From Salisaeta longa DSM 21114 (GTDB lineage Bacteria; Bacteroidota; Rhodothermia; Rhodothermales; Salinibacteraceae): DNA of 64,000 nt. The notes under the pieces were generated by a model. It worked only from the letters and a program-made list of their open reading frames with translations. It was not told the DNA's origin and did no database searches. Each line of letters begins with the position of its first letter. Position 1 is the first letter of the stretch. The position numbers and the translations under genes were made by a program. The stretch spans positions 456,005 to 520,004 of the forward strand of contig NZ_ATTH01000001.1 in NCBI RefSeq assembly GCF_000419585.1, given 5' to 3'. This document shows, piece after piece, positions 1-9,448 of the stretch.

Positions 1-1602
1 GTCGGGCCCCATGCGCAGGTTTTGGTCCATGCGGGGGGCATCCACCACGCGCCCCGGGTTGAGGATGTTTTCCGGGTCGAAGATGGCTTTGGTGCGCTGG
101 CAGAGCCCGTACAATGCGTCCCCCAGCACGGCACGGTTCGTCCAGCCGCGCACAATGCCGTCGCCGTGCTCCGAGGAGGTCACGCCGCCGTACTTGGTGA
201 CGAGGTCGAGCGACGCCTCGGCGATGGACGCCATCTTGCGGACGTCGTCGGCGTCTTTCGTGTTTATGAACGGACGCACATGCAGGCAGCCGGCCGAGGC
301 GTGTGCGTAGTACACCGCCCGCGTGCCGGTATCGTCGATGAAAGCGGAGAGCTCGTCGATGTAGTCGGCCAGGTGCTCGACGGGCACCGAGGCATCTTCG
401 ATGATCGCCCAGGGCTTGTAGTCGCCCTTTACGCCCATCATGAGGCCCAGCCCTTCCTTGCGGATCGACCATGCGTTGGCGATGGCCGCGGGCTCGGTGA
501 GGCGCACCACGTGCGACCGATGCGCGGAGGCGCGCAGGGTCTGCTCCAGGGCATCCAGCCGGTCGTCGAGCTCCGCAGGCGTCGCGCCGTAGTATTCGGT
601 GATCAGCACGCCGCCGGGGTCGCCGTCGACGAACGTGAGGCGCTCGGCAAAGCCCGGCGTTTGGCGGGTGCGCTCGATGGCGACGCCGTCGAAGAGCTCA
701 ACGGCGGCCGGATCGGTGTCGAGCACGGTGGTGACGGCCCGCAGTGCGTCGGCGCGCGTGTCGAAGTGCGCCACGCCCAGGGCCGTGTGGGGGGGCTTTT
801 CGACGAGGTTGACGGTGAGGGCGGTGGTAAAGGCGAGCGTGCCTTCGCTCCCGGCCAACAGCCGGGCCAGGTTGGGCGTATCGTCGAGCAGGGCCTCCAG
901 GCGGTAGCCGTTGTTGCGGCGCCAGTGGGCGGGCGTGTCGCGGGCAATGACGTCGCGGTGCTTCGCGCGCAGCGCGTCGAGGTTGCGGTAGATGCGCCCC
1001 TCCAGGCCGTCCGCCCGCAGCCCGCGCTGCCACGCGGCGTGGTCGGTGGGGCCAAACGTGGTGGCCGTGCCGTCGGCCAGCAGCACCTCCGCCGAGCGCA
1101 CGTGGTCGATCATGTTGCCGTAGCGGATGGAGTGCGTGCCGGTGGAGTTGTTGGCGAGCATGCCGCCCAGGGTGGCGCGGCTGCTGCTTGCGGGATCGGG
1201 GCCCACCATCAGGCCGTGCGCTGCGGCCGCTTCGTTGAGGGCGTCGAGCGTAAGGCCGGGCTGCACGCGGGCCCAGCCCTCCGCGGCATTAAGCTCCAGG
1301 ATCTGATTGAGGTGCTTCGTGCAATCGATGACGAGCGCCGCGTTGACGCCTTGTCCCGCCAGCGACGATCCGCCGCCGCGCGGCAGCACCGGCACATCCA
1401 TGCGATGGGCGACCTCCAGGGCGGCCTGCACGTCACCCGTGTGTTGGGGGACGAGCACCGCAACGGGGGTAACGGCGTACATACTGGCGTCGGTGGCATA
1501 CAGCGCCCGCGTCATGGGATCGTCGTGCAGGGTGCCGGCCAGCTGGGGGCGCAGCTCGGCACACAGCGCCTGGTGGTGTTCGGTGAGGGGAGTGGTGGGC
1601 AT
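1..1602 (-). CDS. FAD-linked oxidase (GlcD/D-lactate dehydrogenase family), C-terminus cut by window edge
   Basis: The gene reads leftward off the window, leaving 534 residues. Residues about 40-270 form a PCMH-type FAD-binding domain: the pyrophosphate loop PRGGGSSLAGQ lies near residue 74 and a GGMLANNSTGTHSIRYG segment, typical of glycolate oxidase GlcD and D-lactate dehydrogenases, follows near 150. The rest matches the FAD-oxidase C-terminal domain, including SSEHGDGIVRG and a closing IFDPENILNPGR. GlcD-only proteins end soon after that point. Here the frame stays open to the window edge, so a fused Fe-S (GlpC/YdiJ-type) domain may follow, which cannot be seen. Such enzymes oxidise 2-hydroxy acids and pass electrons to the respiratory chain. 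The ATG at 1602 precedes MPTTPLTEHH. It is the last gene of a minus-strand run after two ABC-type permeases. Confidence 0.9.
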   Translation of the reverse strand, partial: MPTTPLTEHHQALCAELRPQLAGTLHDDPMTRALYATDASMYAVTPVAVLVPQHTGDVQAALEVAHRMDVPVLPRGGGSSLAGQGVNAALVIDCTKHLNQILELNAAEGWARVQPGLTLDALNEAAAAHGLMVGPDPASSSRATLGGMLANNSTGTHSIRYGNMIDHVRSAEVLLADGTATTFGPTDHAAWQRGLRADGLEGRIYRNLDALRAKHRDVIARDTPAHWRRNNGYRLEALLDDTPNLARLLAGSEGTLAFTTALTVNLVEKPPHTALGVAHFDTRADALRAVTTVLDTDPAAVELFDGVAIERTRQTPGFAERLTFVDGDPGGVLITEYYGATPAELDDRLDALEQTLRASAHRSHVVRLTEPAAIANAWSIRKEGLGLMMGVKGDYKPWAIIEDASVPVEHLADYIDELSAFIDDTGTRAVYYAHASAGCLHVRPFINTKDADDVRKMASIAEASLDLVTKYGGVTSSEHGDGIVRGWTNRAVLGDALYGLCQRTKAIFDPENILNPGRVVDAPRMDQNLRMGPD

Positions 1603-1699
1603 GCGTCAACCAGAAACGGCACGAAAAGAATAGATGGACACTTACCATACGAAGGGCCGCGGTGCGGGTTTGCGTGGCGCGCAGCATGTAGCAGGCGCG

Positions 1700-2917
1700 T
1701 CACTCGTAGCGCAACGATTCGATGGGGTCGAGCCGGGCCGCTTTGTACGCCGGGTAGCCGCCAAAGACAACGGCAATGCCCGTAACGCCCAACACCGCCG
1801 CCACGGCCCACAGCCAGGGAAAGGCCGCACTGATGTCAAAATAGAGCGCCACGCCATTGCCAAACAGTCCGCCCAGCACAATGCCTGCGAGGCCGCCGAT
1901 TTGGCACAGCACAATCGCCTCAATGAGAAATTGCTGGAGGATGTGCCGGCGCTTGGCGCCAATGGCCTTGCGCACGCCAATCTCGCGGGTCCGCTCGGTT
2001 ACCGACACCAGCATGATGTTCATGATGCCAATGCCAGCAGCGAGCAGCGAGATGAGTCCGATGAGCGCACCGCCAATGGTGAGCTGTGTTGTGAACGATG
2101 CGAAGGTGCTGCGCACTTCGTCGTTGGTTTGCACCACGAAGTTGTTCGGCTGGCCAGGCTTTACCCCGCGAATGACGCGCAGGTGGCTGATAATCTCGTC
2201 GCGTGCGGCCTGCATCCGTTGCATGGAGGCCGCGCGCACCGTGATGCTGTTCATGCTGCGACCATTTCCGCCATATGCAGTGAGGAGGTACGTGATGGGC
2301 GCGTACACGCGGGTGTCGTAGTCCATGCCCAAAAAGCCGCCTTTTTCTTCCAGCACGCCCACCACCTCCAGGCGCACGCTGCCCACTTCAATCATCTTGC
2401 CCAGCGGCGTTTCGTTGGGAAACAGCGTTTCGGCCACCGGCGCGCCGATGAGGGCCACCGGGCGACCGTAGCGCACATCCTGGGGCGTGAGGGGGCGGCC
2501 CGCGGCGATGGCATAGCCGTAGTTGCCTAGAAAGTGTTGGTCGGTGCCTTCCAGCCGGATGTTGGGCTCCGTCTCGCGGCCCTTGAAGCGCACCCGCGCG
2601 ATAAACTCGAACGCCTCGGTGACGCTCACCTTCAAGTCGCCGCTTGCTCGGTCTTTGAGGCGAACCACCTGCTGGTACGTGAGCGGCGGATGGTATACCT
2701 CGTCGCCGCGGCCCCGCTCGTAGCGGTCGATGGAGACGGTCGTTGGGCTAAAGAATTGCAGCGACTCCTTGAAGTACACGTCGATGACCTCCACGGCGGT
2801 GACGGAGGCGATCACAGCAAAGACGCCAATGACCATGCCCACGAGCGTGAGGCCCGAGCGCAGCTTGTTGGCTCCCAGCGTGTTGAGGGCCATGCGAAAC
2901 GTATCCCAGGTGTTCAT
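1700..2917 (-). CDS. MacB/FtsX-family ABC transporter permease (second of a pair)
   Basis: A 405-residue inner-membrane permease. The first membrane helix is near residues 20-45 (around GMVIGVFAVIASVTAVEV), followed by a large periplasmic MacB-type core domain up to about 270. Three C-terminal helices hold the FtsX signature, with ERTREIGVRKAIGAKRRH near 310. The ending LDPIESLRYE is typical of MacB permeases. It lies 45 bp downstream of a paralogous permease on the same strand, so the two probably form a heterodimer. No ATPase partner is present in the window. MacB-like systems move lipoproteins, peptides or drugs across the envelope by mechanotransmission; the substrate here is unknown. Confidence 0.93.
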   Translation of the reverse strand: MNTWDTFRMALNTLGANKLRSGLTLVGMVIGVFAVIASVTAVEVIDVYFKESLQFFSPTTVSIDRYERGRGDEVYHPPLTYQQVVRLKDRASGDLKVSVTEAFEFIARVRFKGRETEPNIRLEGTDQHFLGNYGYAIAAGRPLTPQDVRYGRPVALIGAPVAETLFPNETPLGKMIEVGSVRLEVVGVLEEKGGFLGMDYDTRVYAPITYLLTAYGGNGRSMNSITVRAASMQRMQAARDEIISHLRVIRGVKPGQPNNFVVQTNDEVRSTFASFTTQLTIGGALIGLISLLAAGIGIMNIMLVSVTERTREIGVRKAIGAKRRHILQQFLIEAIVLCQIGGLAGIVLGGLFGNGVALYFDISAAFPWLWAVAAVLGVTGIAVVFGGYPAYKAARLDPIESLRYE

Positions 2918-2962
2918 GATGCGTATGCGGTTGCGGAGGAAGGGCGAGCGGCGACGCGTGGG

Positions 2963-4207
2963 CTATTCGTAGCGCAGGGCGTCGATGGGATGGGCGCGCG
3001 CGGCTTGCCAGGCCGGGGCAATGCCAAACAGGATGCCGACGCCTACGCAGATGCCAAAGGCGAGGGCAACGGTGCTTGCGGGCAACACCGCCGTAAATCC
3101 GGTTTGGTTGATGAGCACGGCGAGCCCGGCCGATACCCCAACGCCGATACCTCCGCCAATGAGACACACAATGACGGCTTCAATGAGAAACTGAATCAGG
3201 ATGGTGTGCTGCTTGGCACCTACGGCCTTTCGGATGCCAATTTCTTTGGTTCGTTCGCGGACCGACACAAACATGATGTTCATAACGCCAATGCCGCCCA
3301 CCAACAGCGCGAGCGCCGTGAGGAACAGGCCCACGCCGTAAATGGCGATTTTTACCGGCGTAAACGACGCGCGGATTTGCTCTTGATCATTGATCTCGAA
3401 GTTGTTCTCAGCGCCAGGTGCAACGTTACGCTCGGCGCGCAGAATGCCCGTGAGTTCTTCTTTGGCCCGGTTGAGCGTGGTGCCTTGCGCCACCTGCACC
3501 ATAATGTTGATGTCGCGCCATCGGCTGATGCCAAATGTTTTTTCGAAGGTGCTCACGGGCATCATCACGCGCGTGTTGGGGCCCACATCGTTCCCAAACA
3601 ATCCGCCGCTCTCGCGCGCATGCACGCCTACCACGCGGCACGGAAAGCTGCCCAGACGAATGGTTTTTCCGAGCGGCGTGGCAATGGGAAAGAGCGCGTC
3701 GGCCACGTCGGCCCCGATGACGCAGACATTGTTCGCCGACCGCTGATCGGCGGCCGTGAAGAAGCGGCCCATGGACAGCTCGACGTTGCGGATTTGCCCG
3801 TAGGCGGCTGTGGAGGCTTCAATCTCGACGTCGAGATCGTTTTCTTTGTAACGTGCGGTACGGCCGGTGCTCACCAGCGGCGCGACGCGCGCGGCATGTG
3901 CGGCACGGGTATCGATGGCGTCCACCAGCTGCATCTGTATCGGCGGCCGGTTGATGTAATTCCACCAGTCGAGGCTCGTGTTCATGCCCCAGGGCCACTT
4001 GCTTACGTACACCACGTCGGCCCCCAGCATCGACAGCGACTGCTCGAACTGCTGGTTGATGCCGTTGATGATGGTGGCCATGAGCGTCACCGACGTGATG
4101 CCGATGATGATGCCCAGCGTGGTGAGCACCGAGCGCATGCGATTGGCCCAAATAGCCTGAACGGCAATGCGCAGGCCCTCGAAGAGATCAAAGAAAAAAC
4201 GACGCAC
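2963..4207 (-). CDS. MacB/FtsX-family ABC transporter permease (first of a pair)
   Basis: A 414-residue permease if translation begins at the GTG at 4207, giving V/MRRFFFDLFEGLRIA. The frame is open further upstream, but that part (Arg/Pro/Cys-rich) does not resemble a protein and overlaps the preceding gene. Helix 1 is at about residues 25-50, the MacB periplasmic domain follows, and the C-terminal FtsX domain carries ERTKEIGIRKAVGAKQHT. It ends AHPIDALRYE, parallel to the downstream copy. It is a likely partner of the permease at 1700-2917. The upstream neighbour is a GH113-like lipoprotein 62 bp away, so all could be one transcript. Confidence 0.92.
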   Translation of the reverse strand: MRRFFFDLFEGLRIAVQAIWANRMRSVLTTLGIIIGITSVTLMATIINGINQQFEQSLSMLGADVVYVSKWPWGMNTSLDWWNYINRPPIQMQLVDAIDTRAAHAARVAPLVSTGRTARYKENDLDVEIEASTAAYGQIRNVELSMGRFFTAADQRSANNVCVIGADVADALFPIATPLGKTIRLGSFPCRVVGVHARESGGLFGNDVGPNTRVMMPVSTFEKTFGISRWRDINIMVQVAQGTTLNRAKEELTGILRAERNVAPGAENNFEINDQEQIRASFTPVKIAIYGVGLFLTALALLVGGIGVMNIMFVSVRERTKEIGIRKAVGAKQHTILIQFLIEAVIVCLIGGGIGVGVSAGLAVLINQTGFTAVLPASTVALAFGICVGVGILFGIAPAWQAARAHPIDALRYE

Positions 4208-4269
4208 GGAGCAGCAGCGAGTTGGTGAGCGGGGGTTCGTGCAAAGGTACGAATCACAGCAGGCGAAGG

Positions 4270-5415
4270 TTACAGCGCGGGGCGCTGGTGCGAGGCCCGC
4301 GCAGGGGCAGGCGCGCTGCCGTTGGTAAACCAGTGCCTGATGACCTGGGCGGCGGGCTTGCCCTTGGGCGTGAAGCGGTGGTCGGTGGGGGCCACGCGGC
4401 GCGGCGACCACTTCCACACCATCGCGCCTGCCATCCACGGCACCGGCGCCCACACCTCAAAGAACGCGCGGTAGCAGCGCGCCTGCAGGGCCGGATGTGC
4501 GCGGTCGGCGGCGGCATGTTCGGGCCAGCGCCACGGAGTGCGTGCGGCATCGGCTGCGCTGCGGTAGCCCAGCTCTGTAAACAGCACGGGCCGGTTGTAC
4601 TGCCGATGCGCGGCGTGCAGGGCCGCTTTGTGGCGTTGCCATCCCGAGCGCAGCGCGGGCAGCGCAGGGTCGGTTGTGTCGCTCAGCGGGAAGTACGCCT
4701 GCACCCCAATAAAGTCGAGGGCGTCCCAGATGTCGAGCGTGGTGTAGCCGTTGTGCCAGTTGGCGGCGTACGTCAGCTTGCCGGCGTACACACTGCGTAC
4801 CGTGTCGATGAGCGCGCGCCAGTATGCCGGATGGCGCCGCACGGTGCGGTCAATTTCGGTACCCAGCACCAGCACGTCGGCCTGTACGGCGCGGGCCAGG
4901 CGGGCATACGTGAGGATAAATCGGGTGTACGAGCGGCTCCAGCGCCGCCAGTTGTCGCCTTCAAAGAGGACGCGGTGGCGGGCTTGTCCGTCGCTGCTGT
5001 AGCCGCCAATCCAGATGTGGGGTTTCAGGATCACGCCCATGCCCAGGCGCCGGGCGCGCCGCGCAAGATCGCGAATGCCCGTGTGACTCTCGCTGTACCA
5101 TCCGTCGCTGGTGTCGAGCGCTACGTGCGGGGTGGTGGGCGTGCGCTGCCACCCAAACGGGATGAGGGTGAGGTGCGTGGTGCCCAGTGCAGCAATCGCG
5201 TGGAGCGTGCTGTCGGGCGGACGGTCGCGGGCGTCGAGCGTTACGGCCTGGATGGGAAAGGGCCGCGGCGCAGGGGCGGTATCAGGCGAGGCGCTGTCCG
5301 GTGAGGCGGTGGGGGGCAGCGCGCGGGCCGCGGGGCGGTCGGGCGGGCGGCCGCAGCCGGCCAGGCCCAGGCCCCACAACGCAAATCCAATAACCAGCAG
5401 TATGCGGCGCATCAT
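4270..5415 (-). CDS. Lipoprotein glycoside hydrolase, GH113-like TIM barrel
   Basis: A 381-residue exported protein. The ATG at 5415 gives MMRRILLVIGFALWGLGLAGC, a lipoprotein signal with lipobox LAGC and Cys near residue 21; an in-frame ATG 21 bp upstream is less likely. After a Pro/Ala-rich tether, residues 60-360 look like the endo-beta-mannanase-type GH113 barrel. Glu187 in VLGTEIDRT and Glu281 in LFTELGYRS sit where the acid/base and nucleophile are expected, and the pattern GVILKPHIWI also fits. It should act on an oligo- or polysaccharide at the cell envelope. Substrate specificity is not readable. It leads the minus-strand set containing the two MacB-type permeases. Confidence 0.82.
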   Translation of the reverse strand: MMRRILLVIGFALWGLGLAGCGRPPDRPAARALPPTASPDSASPDTAPAPRPFPIQAVTLDARDRPPDSTLHAIAALGTTHLTLIPFGWQRTPTTPHVALDTSDGWYSESHTGIRDLARRARRLGMGVILKPHIWIGGYSSDGQARHRVLFEGDNWRRWSRSYTRFILTYARLARAVQADVLVLGTEIDRTVRRHPAYWRALIDTVRSVYAGKLTYAANWHNGYTTLDIWDALDFIGVQAYFPLSDTTDPALPALRSGWQRHKAALHAAHRQYNRPVLFTELGYRSAADAARTPWRWPEHAAADRAHPALQARCYRAFFEVWAPVPWMAGAMVWKWSPRRVAPTDHRFTPKGKPAAQVIRHWFTNGSAPAPARASHQRPAL

Positions 5416-5571
5416 GGAGCAATAACCCTTGGGCATAGGTGCGGAGGAGCCCCAACCCGTGCGACGGTTTCACGATCCCCAACCGGCCGTGCAGCGAATC
5501 TTTTTCTTTGGGTCGTCGTGCATGCAAGTCCTTCTAATTTCCTGTTTTTCCTGGATTGTTGGTGCAGGGGC

Positions 5572-6117
5572 ATGACATCATCCGTTTCGCCAGGCACGCT
5601 CCGTAAAGCGACGGCCGCGGACGTCGCCGCGCTGGATCGCCTGATTGAGGCCTCGGTGCGCGCGCTGGGGCCGCGGGCCTACACCCCAGCGCAAATCGAG
5701 GCATCGCTGAAGCATCTCTTTGGCGTAGATACGCAGCTCATCGCCGATGGCACGTACCTGGTCGTCGAACGCGACGGCGATGTAGTGGGTAGCGGGGGGT
5801 GGAGCTGGCGGCAGACGCCGTTTGGGGGCGATCAGGCGGCGGCCCAAAACGCGGCGGCCCGCGATCCGTCCACCGATCCGGCCGTCATCCGCGCGTTCTT
5901 CGTGCATCCGGCGCACACACGGTCGGGCATCGCCTCGTGGCTGCTCGACGCCTGCGAGGCCGCGGCCCGCGACGCCGGCTTTACCCGCTTTGCCTTAACG
6001 GCCACGCACACCGGGCACGCCTTCTACCGCGCGGCGGGCTACCGCGACGTGGCGCCGCGCGTCATCGATCTGCCGGGCGGTACCTTGCTGGAAGCCATCG
6101 ACATGGAAAAGCCGTAG
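5572..6117 (+). CDS. GNAT family N-acetyltransferase
   Basis: A 181-residue single-domain acetyltransferase starting at the ATG at 5572 (MTSSVSPGTLRKAT); an 18-codon in-frame extension is unlikely to be used. The fold's acetyl-CoA region is visible in IRAFFVHPAHTRSGIASWLL, where R-x-G-I-A corresponds to the pyrophosphate-binding loop. The C-terminal FYRAAGYRDV is the usual GNAT beta5-alpha4 signature. The acceptor is unknown. It is 51 bp upstream of shikimate kinase and may share its transcript. Confidence 0.88.
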   Translation: MTSSVSPGTLRKATAADVAALDRLIEASVRALGPRAYTPAQIEASLKHLFGVDTQLIADGTYLVVERDGDVVGSGGWSWRQTPFGGDQAAAQNAAARDPSTDPAVIRAFFVHPAHTRSGIASWLLDACEAAARDAGFTRFALTATHTGHAFYRAAGYRDVAPRVIDLPGGTLLEAIDMEKP

Positions 6118-6168
6118 GCCGCGACGCCCGCGGTCGTTTGTACGACGTGAATTATTCTACCCTGCGCC

Positions 6169-6699
6169 ATGCACATTTATCTCACCGGATTTATGGGGAG
6201 CGGCAAGAGCACGGTGGCGCCGCGGGTGGCCCAGCACGCGGGCCGCGCGGTGGTAGACCTGGATGCTGTGATCGAGGCGCGCGCGGGCCGGCCGGTGCCC
6301 GAGATTTTTGCGGCGGGTGGCGAGGCGCACTTTCGTGCGCTCGAAGCCGAAGCCCTGCAGGCGGTGGCCGCGCGACCCGAGGCGGTGGTGGCCCTGGGCG
6401 GCGGTACGCTGCACCATGGCGCCAGTGCACAAGTGGCCCGCGCGAGCGGACAGATCGTCTTTCTGGACGTGCCGCCGGACGTGCTCTACGAGCGCTTGCG
6501 CGCTACCGCCGCGGCCCGTCCGCTGCTGCACGGCCCCAAGGGCGAGCCGCTGGCCGGCGATGCGCTCAAAGACCGCCTGCGCACCCTGCTGGCCGACCGG
6601 CGCGCCGGGTACGAAGCGGCTGCGCACCACATCGTACCGGCCGATGAGGCCCCGGAGGCCGTGGCCCGCCGCATCCTGGCGCGTGTGGATAACCGTTGA
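6169..6699 (+). CDS. aroK: Shikimate kinase
   Basis: A 176-residue cytoplasmic kinase that phosphorylates shikimate to shikimate-3-phosphate in the pathway to chorismate and aromatic amino acids. Walker A is GFMGSGKST at residues 7-15. DLDAVIE near 31 is the shikimate-binding Asp region, and [11 protein letters not shown] near 84 is the conserved Gly-rich substrate loop. The lid region has the ARPLL Arg and a downstream RxxGYEAAA motif. Length matches AroK/AroL enzymes. It lies between a GNAT gene and tRNA-Pro. Confidence 0.94.
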   Translation: MHIYLTGFMGSGKSTVAPRVAQHAGRAVVDLDAVIEARAGRPVPEIFAAGGEAHFRALEAEALQAVAARPEAVVALGGGTLHHGASAQVARASGQIVFLDVPPDVLYERLRATAAARPLLHGPKGEPLAGDALKDRLRTLLADRRAGYEAAAHHIVPADEAPEAVARRILARVDNR

Positions 6700-6770
6700 A
6701 CTTGAAGCTCCTGCAAGGCACAACGGAACCGGCGCGCATCGCTCCCTTAAAACCCTCTGCTTTTATCACA

Positions 6771-6847
<77 letters not shown>

Positions 6848-6852
6848 CCACC

Positions 6853-6894
6853 ACAGGCGGTCTTCGCACATCGCGGAGATCGCCTGTTTGCTTT
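6853..6894 (+). terminator. Rho-independent terminator after tRNA-Pro
   Basis: An 11-bp stem (ACAGGCGGTCT at 6853-6863 with AGATCGCCTGT at 6877-6887, one G-U pair) encloses a 13-nt loop and is followed by the T-rich stretch TTGCTTTTGTATT. It starts 5 bp after the tRNA CCA end and precedes the methyltransferase gene. Confidence 0.75.
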
Positions 6895-6925
6895 TGTATT
6901 CCCCCCACCTGGCCCCAGCGCACCA

Positions 6926-8329
6926 ATGGCGTCCATTGATCGCGGTGATCTCATCACCCTCGACATCGAAAAGTTCGCCGACAAGGGCAAGTCGCTGGCA
7001 CGCCGTGATGGCTACGTGGTGTTCGTGGAAGATGCCGTGCCCGGCGACCGCGTAAAAGCATACGTCTACCGCGCCAAAAAGAATTACGCCGAGGCAACCA
7101 TCGATACGGTCATTGCCCCTAGCGACCTGCGCACCACCCCGCGCTGCCGCTATGCCGACACCTGCGGCGGCTGCCAGTGGCAACACGTGGACTACGCCGC
7201 GCAGTGCGAGGCCAAACAACAGAGCGTGGCGGAGGCGTTTCAGTACCAGTCGGATTTTGACGCGGTGGACGTGCGCCCCATCATTGGGGCCGACACCACC
7301 TTCCGCTACCGCAACCGCATGGATTTCGACTTCAGCGCCGATCGGTGGCTGACGCGCGACGAAATTGATTCGGGCCAGGACTTCGATACCGATTTTGCAT
7401 TGGGGCTGCACGTGCCGGGCAATTTCCGCAAGGTGATTGACCTGCAGGAGTGCCATTTGCCAAACGAAGTGACCGAGCGCCTGCTGAATGGCATCCGTGA
7501 GGTGGTGAAGGCACGCGGGTGGTCGGTGCGCGATCATGGCGCCAACACCGGATTTTTGCGCCAGCTCATCGTTCGCACCGGCACGCACACCGGCGACGTG
7601 ATGGTGCATCTGGTAACGGCGGGCGGGGCGCCGGAGCGCATCGCGACGTTGGGCGATATCCTGCAGGACAAATTTCCCGAGGTCACTACGTTCGTGCATA
7701 CGGTGCACGCGGGCCGCGGCCCAACGCCCCCGCACACGGCCGACGTGGTGTTTGGGCCGGGCGTCATTCGCGAACGGATTGGAGGCCTGGACTGCCGGAT
7801 TAGCCCGCACGCGTTTTTCCAGCCCAACACGCGCCAGGCCGAGCGGCTCTACGACGTCGTGCGAGAGGCGGCCGCCCTGCAGTCCACCGACGTGCTCTAC
7901 GATTTGTACTGCGGCGCGGGCACCATTGGGTTGTCGATGGCAGACGCCGTGGAGCAGGTGGTGGGCATCGAGCGCAACACGCCCGCGGTGGAAGATGCGC
8001 GGGCCAACGCGGCGGCCAATGCCATCGCCAACGCTACGTTTGTCGCGGGCGACGCGAGGGACCATGTGACCGACGCGCTGGTGGATGCGCAGGGCGCGCC
8101 CGATGTGCTGGTGGTGGACCCGCCCCGCCCCGGACTGCACAACGACGTGACAGCGCGCATCGCGGCCCTCGCGCCGGAGCGCTTCGTGTACGTGAGCTGC
8201 AATCCGCAAACCCAGGTGCGCGATCTGGACCGGCTCCACGACGCGTACGCAATTGAGTGGGTGCAGCCCGTCGACATGTTTCCGCACACCGTTCACATCG
8301 AAACGGTGGCCGCCTTGCGGCGCCGCTAA
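6926..8329 (+). CDS. rlmD: 23S rRNA (uracil-5-)-methyltransferase, RlmD/RumA family
   Basis: A 467-residue SAM-dependent RNA m5U methyltransferase. An N-terminal TRAM domain (residues 1-60) is followed by four Fe-S-type cysteines at about C74, C80, C83 (in [14 protein letters not shown]) and C176 (QECHLP), the same spacing as E. coli RumA. The SAM-binding segment [12 protein letters not shown], the DPPRPGL motif, the catalytic Cys in YVSCNPQT (about C425) and the general-base Glu in TVHIETVA (about E459) are all intact. The family contains several m5U enzymes; the Fe-S cysteines favour RlmD/RlmC over TrmA, but which uridine is modified is not certain. Confidence 0.93.
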   Translation: MASIDRGDLITLDIEKFADKGKSLARRDGYVVFVEDAVPGDRVKAYVYRAKKNYAEATIDTVIAPSDLRTTPRCRYADTCGGCQWQHVDYAAQCEAKQQSVAEAFQYQSDFDAVDVRPIIGADTTFRYRNRMDFDFSADRWLTRDEIDSGQDFDTDFALGLHVPGNFRKVIDLQECHLPNEVTERLLNGIREVVKARGWSVRDHGANTGFLRQLIVRTGTHTGDVMVHLVTAGGAPERIATLGDILQDKFPEVTTFVHTVHAGRGPTPPHTADVVFGPGVIRERIGGLDCRISPHAFFQPNTRQAERLYDVVREAAALQSTDVLYDLYCGAGTIGLSMADAVEQVVGIERNTPAVEDARANAAANAIANATFVAGDARDHVTDALVDAQGAPDVLVVDPPRPGLHNDVTARIAALAPERFVYVSCNPQTQVRDLDRLHDAYAIEWVQPVDMFPHTVHIETVAALRRR

Positions 8330-8346
8330 GCCCGCGCCGACACGTC

Positions 8347-8356
8347 GGGTTAAACC
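8347..8356 (+). promoter_or_regulatory. GGGTTAAAC motif, copy 1
   Basis: GGGTTAAACC occurs just after the methyltransferase gene, 213 bp before the first parA start. Related copies lie at 8441-8456 and, inverted, at 9449-9464, so each parA gene is preceded by at least one. The role is inferred only from position and similarity. Confidence 0.3.
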
Positions 8357-8440
8357 AGGTTCGCTGCGGGAAACGGCCGCACGCGCCGCCCCACCGTGGC
8401 AACCGATGGGAAAAAACGAACGATGGATGCGCTTCCATAT

Positions 8441-8456
8441 GGGTTAAAACGTAAAG
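8441..8456 (+). promoter_or_regulatory. GGGTTAAAACGTAAAG motif upstream of first parA
   Basis: This 16-mer matches the reverse complement of 9449-9464 (GGGTTAAACCGTAAGG) at 14 of 16 positions, allowing either strand. It lies 112 bp before the parA start at 8569. It could be an operator used by an autoregulator of the parA genes or a centromere-like site. Confidence 0.38.
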
Positions 8457-8568
8457 ATTGTGTGCGCTCACATTTTCGTTTCTTCTGCTGGTGTACTTCT
8501 TCTCGGTTTACAGGTATGCTTGCATGTCTTTGGCAACGATAGCCCGCAAAATCTTTCCGGTAGCGCGT

Positions 8569-9396
8569 ATGCTCCAGTCCATCGCAGTCATTAACAACAA
8601 AGGCGGCGTAGCAAAAACGACGACAACGTTGAACCTTGCCGCCGGCTTTGTGCAGCGCGGGCAACGCGTTCTGGTGGTCGACATGGACAGTCAGGCGTCG
8701 GCGTCGCTGGCGATGGGCCTTGACCGCAGCGCGCTTGCGCCCGGTACGGCGGCGGCGTTGTTCGGGGAGGTAGCTCCGGCGGGCGCCCTTCAATCCACCG
8801 CTTTCACAGGTGTTGATGTGCTCCCCGGAGGCATGGCGCTGGCCGATGCGAACGTCCGGTTGCAGCAGCAGTCCGATGGCACGCGGCGGCTGCGTGAGGT
8901 CTTGCGCACCGTGTCCGACCGCTACGATCGCGTGCTGATCGACTGCGCGCCGTCGACGTCGATCCTAACCATCAACGCCCTCGTCGCGGCCGAGTCGTTC
9001 ATCATCCCTACCACGCCGCAGTACCTCTCGCTGGAGGGCATCATCAATCTGCGCGCGGTGGTAAGGCGCGTGCGCAGCGAACTGAACGCCGCGGCGCCGG
9101 TGCTGGGCATCGCCTTCACGCGCGTGCCGCGCAGTCCGTCGCAGGGCGTGCGCGCATCCATCGAGAAGGTGCGCGACCACTTTGGCGGTAAGGTCTTTTC
9201 TACCGTGATCCGAGAAGATGCCACCATCCGCGATGCGATGGCGGCCCATGCGCCGGTGGCCGCGTTTGCATCGGAAAGCGACGGCGCAGTCGACTACACG
9301 GCGCTCACGGCCGAGGTGGCCGACCGCCTGCAGCGCTACGGCGCGGTGTATGCGAACGTCATCAAGCACACGGCACGCGCCACGACCGCTGCGTAG
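8569..9396 (+). CDS. ParA/Soj-family ATPase (first of tandem pair)
   Basis: A 275-residue deviant-Walker ATPase starting at the ATG at 8569 (MLQSIAVINNKGG); longer in-frame starts at 8458 and 8524 add a hydrophobic stretch that is not part of the family. The deviant Walker A is KGGVAKTTTT, with signature Lys11 and Lys16; the usual second-last Gly is Ala. Walker A' is VVDMDSQAS and Walker B is VLIDCAPSTS. Such ATPases dimerise on ATP, bind DNA non-specifically and position plasmids, chromosomes or protein cargo. No parB is nearby. A paralogue follows 114 bp downstream. They share the frame of most motifs but differ clearly in the C-terminal third, suggesting specialised roles. Confidence 0.93.
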   Translation: MLQSIAVINNKGGVAKTTTTLNLAAGFVQRGQRVLVVDMDSQASASLAMGLDRSALAPGTAAALFGEVAPAGALQSTAFTGVDVLPGGMALADANVRLQQQSDGTRRLREVLRTVSDRYDRVLIDCAPSTSILTINALVAAESFIIPTTPQYLSLEGIINLRAVVRRVRSELNAAAPVLGIAFTRVPRSPSQGVRASIEKVRDHFGGKVFSTVIREDATIRDAMAAHAPVAAFASESDGAVDYTALTAEVADRLQRYGAVYANVIKHTARATTAA

Positions 9397-9448
9397 GGCT
9401 CGCACGCTTTTTGATGGTTCACGTGCACAGACACGCCTGATGCGTGGA

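Noticed and set aside
22-4228. Long plus-strand open frames across 22-1785 and 2534-4228
   Set aside because: These lie opposite the oxidase and permease genes and have the composition of antisense shadows.
8569-9396. First ParA considered as a MinD or a plasmid partition gene
   Set aside because: No MinD-type amphipathic C-terminal helix is seen, and there is no ParB or replication gene; left as an orphan ParA.
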